Assembly: GCA_904501855.1 (NCBI GenBank)
Contig: CAJGCI010000115.1
Location: forward strand, 1-5,789
Length of the DNA stretch: 5,789 bases
From: Oscillospiraceae bacterium
GTDB taxonomy: Bacteria > Bacillota > Clostridia > Oscillospirales > Oscillospiraceae
Direction: 5' to 3'
Positions within the stretch are counted from its first letter, which is position 1. Each line of letters opens with the position of its first letter. The position numbers were made by a program, and so were the translations under genes. Shown here in pieces: positions 1 through 4,707 of the stretch. The notes beneath the pieces were generated by a model. The model saw nothing but the letters and a program-made list of their open reading frames with translations, was not told where the DNA came from and searched no databases.

Positions 1-234
1 AGAACGGTTGACACGGCTGATGGTGGCGCTGGAGGCGCCGGTCTCCGTGAGGATGTCGTTATAGATCATTCCCTTGCTGAGGCATTCTGCCACATGAAAC
101 CGCTGTTCCATGGCCTGAAGCTCCGTGACGGTACACAGGTCATCAAAGAACATTTCACATTCTTCCAGCGTCTTCAGGGAAATGATCGCCTGATACATAC
201 GTTCATATTTCTTGTTACGATTGATCTTGTTCAC
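1..234 (-). CDS. yerC: YerC/YecD-family TrpR-like regulator (partial, N-terminal 78 residues)
   Basis: This is a small DNA-binding protein of the TrpR superfamily, YerC/YecD branch, a probable transcription regulator whose ligand is not established for most members. I translated it from a GTG at 234-232, preceded by AAGGAG (246-241) with a 6-base spacer, which decides the start. The frame is open to the window edge, so roughly the last quarter is missing (family members are near 90-110 residues). The N-terminal helix carries ISLKTLEECEMFFDDLCT (residues 18-35), the family hallmark. ELQAMEQRFHVAECLSKG (39-56) follows, and a helix-turn-helix with TGASSATISRVNR (65-77) matches the conserved GAS-ATISRVNR recognition segment. 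It is divergent from nfeD with its own promoter-like sequence. The family call is confident. The regulated genes cannot be read from the window, although the nearby operator-like repeats make local control possible. Confidence 0.9.
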   Translation of the reverse strand, partial: MNKINRNKKYERMYQAIISLKTLEECEMFFDDLCTVTELQAMEQRFHVAECLSKGMIYNDILTETGASSATISRVNRS

Positions 235-282
235 TTTTCTCTCCTTAAATGTCACAAATGCGACGACATATCTCTCCAACAC

Positions 283-311
283 ATTTTAACATTCTAAAGT
301 GTGAAAGTAAA
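283..311 (-). promoter_or_regulatory. Probable sigma-A promoter of yerC
   Basis: On the minus strand, TTTACT (311-306) and TAAAAT (288-283) are separated by exactly 17 bases. The -10 matches the consensus at five of six positions and the -35 at four. Transcription would start near 276, giving a leader of about 40 bases before the GTG at 234. A 10-bp AT palindrome, AATTTAAATT (319-328), lies just upstream of the -35 and could act as an UP-like element. This is an inference from sequence pattern only. Confidence 0.5.
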
Positions 312-325
312 GAAGATTAATTTAA

Positions 326-370
326 ATTGAGTTAAAACCTGCAACTTCCGAGGCCCGGATCCCGGTCCCC
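326..370 (+). promoter_or_regulatory. Composite motif upstream of nfeD, shared with the ppdK leader
   Basis: ATTGAGTTAA (326-335) is followed after 28 bases by GGTCCCC (364-370). The same two elements, in the same order and 27 bases apart, lie upstream of ppdK on the minus strand (3758-3749 and 3721-3715). The intervening sequences are not alike. In front of nfeD the motif is upstream of the -35 box. It may be a binding site for a common regulator or a chance match; I know of no named site with this form. Confidence 0.3.
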
Positions 371-374
371 GGCT
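354..374. repeat. Three tandem CCCGG heptads
   Basis: CCCGG begins at 354, 361 and 368, giving three consecutive 7-bp units (CCCGGAT, CCCGGTC, CCCGGCT). They form a GC-rich island in an otherwise AT-rich spacer. The island is also embedded in an imperfect dyad, with TTCCG (346-350) facing CGGAA (376-380). If the promoters assigned here are right, neither flanking transcript includes it, so it would act as DNA rather than as an RNA structure. Role unknown; an operator is one possibility. Confidence 0.5.
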
Positions 375-392
375 GCGGAAAGAAAGAAAATC

Positions 393-421
393 TTGTGAAG
401 AAGAGACCTTCCGTTTATAAT
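393..421 (+). promoter_or_regulatory. Strong sigma-A-type promoter of nfeD
   Basis: TTGTGA (393-398) and a perfect TATAAT (416-421) are separated by 17 bases, which is close to ideal for the housekeeping sigma factor. Transcription would begin near A428, giving a leader of about 20 bases that carries the ribosome binding site GGAGGTG (434-440). The short leader leaves no room for a riboswitch. Confidence 0.75.
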
Positions 422-447
422 AGGAGCATATTCGGAGGTGATAACTC

Positions 448-906
448 ATGTTATTTTTAAGCGGTGCTTCCCTTTGGCTTCTCTGGGCCGTCGTGATCGT
501 GATCTTTCTGGTGATCGAATCCATGACCGTGGGCCTGCAGGCCATCTGGTACGCGGTGGGCGCTCTGGCGGCACTGATCGCCGCGCTGTTCCATCTGGCT
601 CCCTGGATCCAGCTGATCCTGTTTCTCTGCGGTGCCGTGGTACAGCTTCTCGTGACACCTCCCATCCCCAGCCATTTCATGCCGACTCCGGACTACACTT
701 TCCGGGCAAGTCCTTTGGCCGGGATGACCGGCAAGGCGGAATCCGAGATCGGACCGGAGCAGTCCGGTTCCCTGAACATCGCCGGCAAGATCTTCCCTGC
801 CGTCACCGAGGAAGGCGCGGATGTCATCCCATCGGGCTCGGATGCCGTGGTCATCGGATTCGGTCACGACTGTCTGGTGGTGGCAAAGCCGGACGCCGAC
901 AAATGA
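448..906 (+). CDS. Short NfeD-family membrane protein
   Basis: This is a 152-residue membrane protein of the NfeD family, short form, without the ClpP-like serine protease domain of the long members. Three hydrophobic helices are visible at about residues 8-24, 32-47 and 53-70, including the family-like IWYAVGALAALIAA (33-46). A linker (71-90) leads to a soluble beta-rich C-terminal domain (about 91-148) with GMTGKAESEI at 92-101 and a closing CLVVAKP, as expected of the NfeD OB-fold. The start is fixed by GGAGGTG seven bases upstream. Family members are thought to partner with SPFH/flotillin-like proteins in membrane organisation, and their genes usually sit side by side. Here no SPFH gene follows: a terminator comes 17 bases after the stop, and the next gene is on the other strand. 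Precise function unknown. It could also be annotated simply as an NfeD-like C-terminal domain protein. Confidence 0.85.
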   Translation: MLFLSGASLWLLWAVVIVIFLVIESMTVGLQAIWYAVGALAALIAALFHLAPWIQLILFLCGAVVQLLVTPPIPSHFMPTPDYTFRASPLAGMTGKAESEIGPEQSGSLNIAGKIFPAVTEEGADVIPSGSDAVVIGFGHDCLVVAKPDADK

Positions 907-923
907 ACGATCCAAACAGAATA

Positions 924-951
924 CCGGGTGCCTGCGGGCACCCGGTTTTTT
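924..951 (+). terminator. Intrinsic terminator of nfeD
   Basis: A perfect 9-bp GC-rich stem, CCGGGTGCC (924-932) with GGCACCCGG (937-945), closes a TGCG tetraloop and is followed by six T (946-951). It lies 17 bases after the nfeD stop codon. The sequence on the other side of the stem has no T-run for the minus strand, so it should work in one direction only. Confidence 0.93.
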
Positions 952-957
952 CACACG

Positions 958-990
958 AAAAAGGACTGCAGATCCGTGGATCTGCAGTCC
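958..990 (-). terminator. Intrinsic terminator of ppdK
   Basis: A perfect 12-bp stem, GGACTGCAGATC (963-974) with its complement (979-990), encloses a four-base loop. Read on the minus strand it is followed by five T (962-958). It begins 26 bases after the ppdK stop codon. On the plus strand no T-run follows, so its polarity fits ppdK rather than nfeD. Confidence 0.9.
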
Positions 991-1016
991 CTGATTTCAT
1001 TGGGTAAGACTCGCTC

Positions 1017-3665
1017 TTACTTTTCCTCTCTCGGGAAAGCGATTGCTGCCTGAGCTGCTGCCAGTCTTGCGATGGGAACACGGTACGGGGAGCAGGACAC
1101 GTAGTCCAGACCGACTTTGTGGAAGAATTCCACAGAGCTGGGATCTCCGCCATGCTCGCCGCAGACACCCAGGTGGATGTCGGGACGGGTCTCGCGGCCG
1201 AGTTTTGCAGCCATAGCGACCAGCTTGCCAACGCCGACCTGGTCGACACGGGCGAACGGATCGTTCTCATAGATCTTGCGATCGTAGTAGGAACCGAGGA
1301 ACTTACCGGCGTCGTCACGGCTGAAGCCGAAGGTCATCTGGGTAAGGTCGTTGGTGCCGAAGGAGAAGAACTGAGCTTCTTTTGCGATCTCGTCAGCAGT
1401 CAGAGCTGCGCGCGGGATCTCGATCATGGTACCGACCATGTACTTCATATCGGAACCGGCGTCTGCCAGGACCTTGTCCGCTGCCTTCACCACGACGTCT
1501 TTGACGTACTTGAGCTCTTTGACTTCACCGACCAGCGGGATCATGATCTCGGGGACCATCGTCCACTCGGGGTGACGTGCCTGAACGGCCAGAGCTGCCT
1601 TGATGACGGCGTTGGTCTGCATGACGGCGATTTCCGGATAGGTAACGGCCAGACGGCATCCACGGTGACCCATCATCGGGTTGAACTCGTGCAGGCCGGC
1701 GATGATGGCCTTGATGTCCTCAACGGACTTGCCCTGTGCTTCTGCCAGAGCAGCGATGTCGGCTTCCTCAGTGGGAACGAACTCGTGCAGAGGAGGATCC
1801 AGGAAGCGGATGGTTACGGGGTAACCCTGCATTGCTTCGTAGATGCCCTCGAAGTCAGCCTGCTGCATGGGCTCGAGTTTGGCCAGAGCAGCTTCACGCT
1901 CTTCGACGGTGTCGGAGCAGATCATCTGACGGAACACGGGGATACGATCCTCATTGAAGAACATATGCTCGGTACGGGTCAGGCCGATGCCGTGTGCGCC
2001 GAGCTCAAGAGCTTTTGCTGCGTCAGCAGGAGTATCGGCATTGGTACGTACGTCGAGGTTGCGATACTTGTCAGCCCATCCCATGATGCGGCCGAACTCA
2101 CCGGCGATGGAAGCATCGACAGTGGGGATCACGCCTTCGTAGATGTTACCGGTGGAGCCATCGATGGAGATGAAGTCGCCTTCTTTGATGGTCTTGCCGG
2201 CCAGTTCGAACTTCTTGTTCTCTTCGTCCATCTTGATATCACCGCAGCCGGAGACACAGCAGGTGCCCATGCCGCGGGCAACGACTGCTGCGTGGCTGGT
2301 CATACCGCCGCGAACGGTCAGGATGCCCTGTGCAGCCTTCATGCCTTCGATATCTTCAGGGCTGGTCTCCAGACGGACCAGAACGACTTTCTCGCCGCGC
2401 TCGTTCCACTCTTTGGCATCTTCAGCACTGAAGACAGCCTTGCCGCATGCAGCGCCGGGAGAAGCACCGAGGCCCTTGCCCATCGGGGTAGCGGCTTTCA
2501 GTGCAGCAGCGTCGAACTGCGGGTGAAGCAGAGTGTCGAGGTTGCGGGGATCGATCATGGATACTGCTTTCTTCTCATCGATCATGCCTTCGTCGACCAG
2601 ATCACAGGCGATCTTCAGAGCAGCCTGAGCGGTACGCTTGCCGTTGCGGCACTGCAGCATGTAGAGCTTGCCGTTCTCCACGGTGAACTCCATGTCCTGC
2701 ATGTCGCGGTAGTGATCTTCCAGAAGATCGCAGACCTTGATGAATTCCGCGTATGCTTCGGGGAACTTCTCTTCCATCTGAGCGATGGGCATCGGGGTGC
2801 GGACACCGGCGACGACGTCTTCGCCCTGTGCATTGGTAAGGAACTCGCCCATGAGCTTCTTCTCGCCGGTGGCGGGATCACGGGTGAATGCAACACCGGT
2901 ACCGGAGTTGTCATTGAGGTTGCCGAAGACCATCGGCATAACGTTGACGGCAGTACCCCAGGAGTACGGGATATCGTTGTCACGACGGTAAACATTTGCG
3001 CGGGGGTTGTCCCAGGAGCGGAAAACTGCCTCGATGGCGAGCTTCAGCTGATCCACGGGATCGGAGGGGAAATCTTTGCCGATCTGTTTCTTGTACTCGG
3101 CCTTGAACTGCTCTGCCAGCTCCTTCAGGTCTGCTGCAGTCAGCTCGACGTCATAGGTGACGCCCTTCTTCTCTTTCATCTGATCGATGAGCTGTTCGAA
3201 ATACTTCTTGCCGACTTCCATGACGACGTCAGAGAACATCTGGATGAAACGGCGGTAGGAGTCATATACGAAACGCTCGAATTTCGGATCGGGGTTGCCA
3301 GCGATCATGGCGGCGACGACGTCGTCGTTCAGACCGAGGTTCAGGATGGTGTCCATCATGCCGGGCATGGAAGCGCGGGCACCGGAACGAACGGAAACCA
3401 GCAGCGGGTTCTGCAGATCGCCGAACTTCTTGCCGTTGATCTCTTCCATCTTGCCGACGAACTCCATGACTTCTGCCATGATGTCGTCGTTGATCTTGCG
3501 GCCGTCCTCATAGTACTGTGTGCAGGCCTCGGTGGTGATGGTGAAGCCCTGCGGTACCGGAAGGCCGATGTTGCTCATCTCAGCGAGGTTTGCACCTTTG
3601 CCGCCGAGCAGCTCGCGCATCGTTGCGTTTCCTTCGGAAAACAGATAAACAAATTTCTTACCCAT
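1017..3665 (-). CDS. ppdK: Pyruvate, phosphate dikinase
   Basis: This cytosolic enzyme interconverts pyruvate + ATP + Pi and PEP + AMP + PPi; in anaerobes it can run towards ATP formation using pyrophosphate. The product is 882 residues, against about 874 for the Clostridium symbiosum enzyme. I chose ATG 3665, which begins MGKKFVYLFSEG, because AAAGGA (3679-3674) sits 8 bases upstream; a TTG at 3707 in the same frame has no such site. Domains in order: an ATP-grasp nucleotide-binding domain (about 1-350, with GGKGANLAEM near 21-30 and LQCRNGKRT at 337-345), a swivelling phosphohistidine domain with GGMTSHAAVVARGMG and catalytic His458, and a PEP/pyruvate TIM barrel (about 530-882). The barrel shows MIEIPRAAL (metal-ligand Glu749), FGTNDLTQ (Asp773) and GVCGEHGG with the acid/base Cys835. 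All key residues are present. Thr456, two residues before the His, matches the site that PpsR/PDRP-type regulators phosphorylate. The gene almost lacks TTA, CTA and TCA codons, a sign of strong codon selection. It has its own leader and terminator. Confidence 0.98.
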   Translation of the reverse strand: MGKKFVYLFSEGNATMRELLGGKGANLAEMSNIGLPVPQGFTITTEACTQYYEDGRKINDDIMAEVMEFVGKMEEINGKKFGDLQNPLLVSVRSGARASMPGMMDTILNLGLNDDVVAAMIAGNPDPKFERFVYDSYRRFIQMFSDVVMEVGKKYFEQLIDQMKEKKGVTYDVELTAADLKELAEQFKAEYKKQIGKDFPSDPVDQLKLAIEAVFRSWDNPRANVYRRDNDIPYSWGTAVNVMPMVFGNLNDNSGTGVAFTRDPATGEKKLMGEFLTNAQGEDVVAGVRTPMPIAQMEEKFPEAYAEFIKVCDLLEDHYRDMQDMEFTVENGKLYMLQCRNGKRTAQAALKIACDLVDEGMIDEKKAVSMIDPRNLDTLLHPQFDAAALKAATPMGKGLGASPGAACGKAVFSAEDAKEWNERGEKVVLVRLETSPEDIEGMKAAQGILTVRGGMTSHAAVVARGMGTCCVSGCGDIKMDEENKKFELAGKTIKEGDFISIDGSTGNIYEGVIPTVDASIAGEFGRIMGWADKYRNLDVRTNADTPADAAKALELGAHGIGLTRTEHMFFNEDRIPVFRQMICSDTVEEREAALAKLEPMQQADFEGIYEAMQGYPVTIRFLDPPLHEFVPTEEADIAALAEAQGKSVEDIKAIIAGLHEFNPMMGHRGCRLAVTYPEIAVMQTNAVIKAALAVQARHPEWTMVPEIMIPLVGEVKELKYVKDVVVKAADKVLADAGSDMKYMVGTMIEIPRAALTADEIAKEAQFFSFGTNDLTQMTFGFSRDDAGKFLGSYYDRKIYENDPFARVDQVGVGKLVAMAAKLGRETRPDIHLGVCGEHGGDPSSVEFFHKVGLDYVSCSPYRVPIARLAAAQAAIAFPREEK

Positions 3666-3714
3666 GCGAAAGATCCTTTCTCTATTGAATTCAGGTCCGG
3701 ATTGCAATGGAAAT

Positions 3715-3758
3715 GGGGACCCGGTTTTTACTTCTTAAAACGAAAAACTTAACTCAAT
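3715..3758 (-). promoter_or_regulatory. Composite motif in the ppdK leader, shared with the nfeD upstream region
   Basis: Read on the minus strand, ATTGAGTTAA (3758-3749) is followed after 27 bases by GGTCCCC (3721-3715). This repeats the arrangement upstream of nfeD (326-370). The ATTGAGTTAA element ends 83 bases before the ppdK start. The segment between also holds a weak AT dyad, GTTTTT/AAAAAC (3748-3743 and 3729-3724). GGTCC (3721-3717) can also pair with GGACC (3698-3694) close to the ribosome binding site. A regulatory role is inferred only from the recurrence. Confidence 0.3.
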
Positions 3759-3766
3759 ACAAGCAG

Positions 3767-3793
3767 TTAGCATCGTTCTAATCTCTCTGCTAA
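3767..3793. repeat. Inverted repeat TTAGCA/TGCTAA in the ppdK leader
   Basis: TTAGCA (3767-3772) and TGCTAA (3788-3793) are perfect 6-bp inverted arms 15 bases apart, with centres 21 bp apart, or two helical turns. They lie right at the transcription start implied by the promoter candidate at 3796-3824, a usual place for a repressor operator. As RNA the arms could also form a weak hairpin. The assignment is tentative. Confidence 0.35.
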
Positions 3794-3795
3794 TA

Positions 3796-3824
3796 AGGGT
3801 AGCATAAGACCCCTGTTGAAACAA
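3796..3824 (-). promoter_or_regulatory. Candidate promoter of ppdK
   Basis: On the minus strand, TTGTTT (3824-3819) and TACCCT (3801-3796) are 17 bases apart, and the -10 is preceded by TGC, which gives an extended -10 (TGCTACCCT). The -10 itself is weak, with three of six consensus bases. The start would be near 3789, giving a leader of about 125 bases. An isolated TATAAT (3834-3829) has no -35 at proper distance. I see no clear terminator between the rsmA stop and this point, so read-through from rsmA is possible too. Confidence 0.4.
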
Positions 3825-3849
3825 TTGATTATACTGACAAATAATCTCT

Positions 3850-4707
3850 TCATCGTTGCGTTAAAGCATTGGCAATTTGTGCAAAATCGTGAATGGAAAG
3901 GGCTTCTCCCCGTATATTCTCGGGAAAACCGGCCTCAATAATGATTTTTTGCAGTTCCTGCTTGGTAAACTCCCCCACCCCGGATGCCAGGGCGTTGGGC
4001 AGGGTCTTGCGGCGCTGATTGAAGGCCGCGCGGACGATGCGGAAAAACAGTTTCTCGTCCTTCACCTGCTCCGGCGGAGACGGTCTCGTCGTCAGCTGGA
4101 GCACGCTGGAAGTCACTTTCGGCCGCGGCGTGAAGCAGTCCGGCGACACATCGAAGAGCAGTTCCGGCTCGGCGTACCACTGGCACAGGATGCTGAAGGC
4201 GCTGTACTCCTTGTTCCCCGCTCCCGCGCAGATCCGCTGGGCCACTTCCTTCTGCACCATGACGGTGATCTGCCGGAAGGCCCGGCTCTCCAGGAGCTGT
4301 GCCAGCACCGGGCTGGTGACGTTGTAGGGAAGGTTGGCGCACACCACGGGACGCAGTCCCTGGAAGTTCTCCTCCACCAGCTGCGCCACGTCCTTCTTCA
4401 GGATATTGCCGAAGAGCACCTCCGTGTTCTCGCAGCCCTGCAGGGTCTCCGCCAGCACCGGCATCAGCGTCTCGTCCAGTTCCACAGCAAGGACCTTTCC
4501 CGCCGCCTCGGACAGCTTCACCGTGAGGCTTCCCAGACCGGGACCGATCTCCAGAACGCCGGTGTTCTCATCCAGTCCCGCCCGTTCCACGATCTCTTCC
4601 GGCACCCAGGCCGCCGTGAGGAAGTTCTGTCCCTTGGATTTGGAAAAATGGAATCCGTGCCGTCCCAGGACATCCCGGATCACATCGATATCTGTCAGTT
4701 CTCTCAT
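3850..4707 (-). CDS. rsmA: 16S rRNA (A1518/A1519-N6)-dimethyltransferase RsmA (KsgA)
   Basis: This SAM-dependent enzyme dimethylates two adjacent adenosines in the 3' terminal hairpin of 16S rRNA during late 30S assembly; loss of the activity gives kasugamycin resistance in well-studied bacteria. The product is 285 residues, normal for the family. Visible motifs: KGQNFL (25-30), which is LGQNFL in many homologues; the SAM-binding loop EIGPGLGSLT (53-62); acidic Glu76 in AVELDE; catalytic NLPY (125-128); VQKEVAQRI (151-159); FTPRPKVTSSVL (192-203); and RAAFNQRRKTL (226-236) in the C-terminal helical domain. The start ATG overlaps the stop of the upstream trmD gene as ATGA. Its ribosome binding site AAAGGA (4718-4713) lies inside the last codons of trmD, so translation is probably coupled. 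Family proteins include ErmB-like 23S methylases, but the length, motifs and chromosomal context support RsmA. Confidence 0.97.
   Translation of the reverse strand: MRELTDIDVIRDVLGRHGFHFSKSKGQNFLTAAWVPEEIVERAGLDENTGVLEIGPGLGSLTVKLSEAAGKVLAVELDETLMPVLAETLQGCENTEVLFGNILKKDVAQLVEENFQGLRPVVCANLPYNVTSPVLAQLLESRAFRQITVMVQKEVAQRICAGAGNKEYSAFSILCQWYAEPELLFDVSPDCFTPRPKVTSSVLQLTTRPSPPEQVKDEKLFFRIVRAAFNQRRKTLPNALASGVGEFTKQELQKIIIEAGFPENIRGEALSIHDFAQIANALTQR

Noticed and set aside
94..297. Plus-strand open frame of 67 codons at the left edge
   Set aside because: It overlaps the yerC coding region and its promoter on the other strand, and lacks a ribosome binding site.
438..1007. Overlapping frames around nfeD on both strands
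   Set aside because: They have no membrane or domain signature, run through the terminators, and conflict with the well-supported nfeD frame.
3666..3707. Upstream TTG start for ppdK adding 14 residues
   Set aside because: There is no ribosome binding site ahead of the TTG, the extra residues do not look like the family N-terminus, and the ATG at 3665 has a well-spaced AAAGGA.
1119..3752. Long plus-strand open frame of 877 codons opposite ppdK
   Set aside because: It is in exact codon register with ppdK on the other strand, has no ribosome binding site or recognisable domain, and is explained by the codon bias of ppdK.
3666..3849. Riboswitch or T-box in the ppdK leader
   Set aside because: Only short, mostly AT-rich dyads are present. 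There is no conserved riboswitch core, no T-box sequence and no terminator hairpin with a T-run before the start codon.
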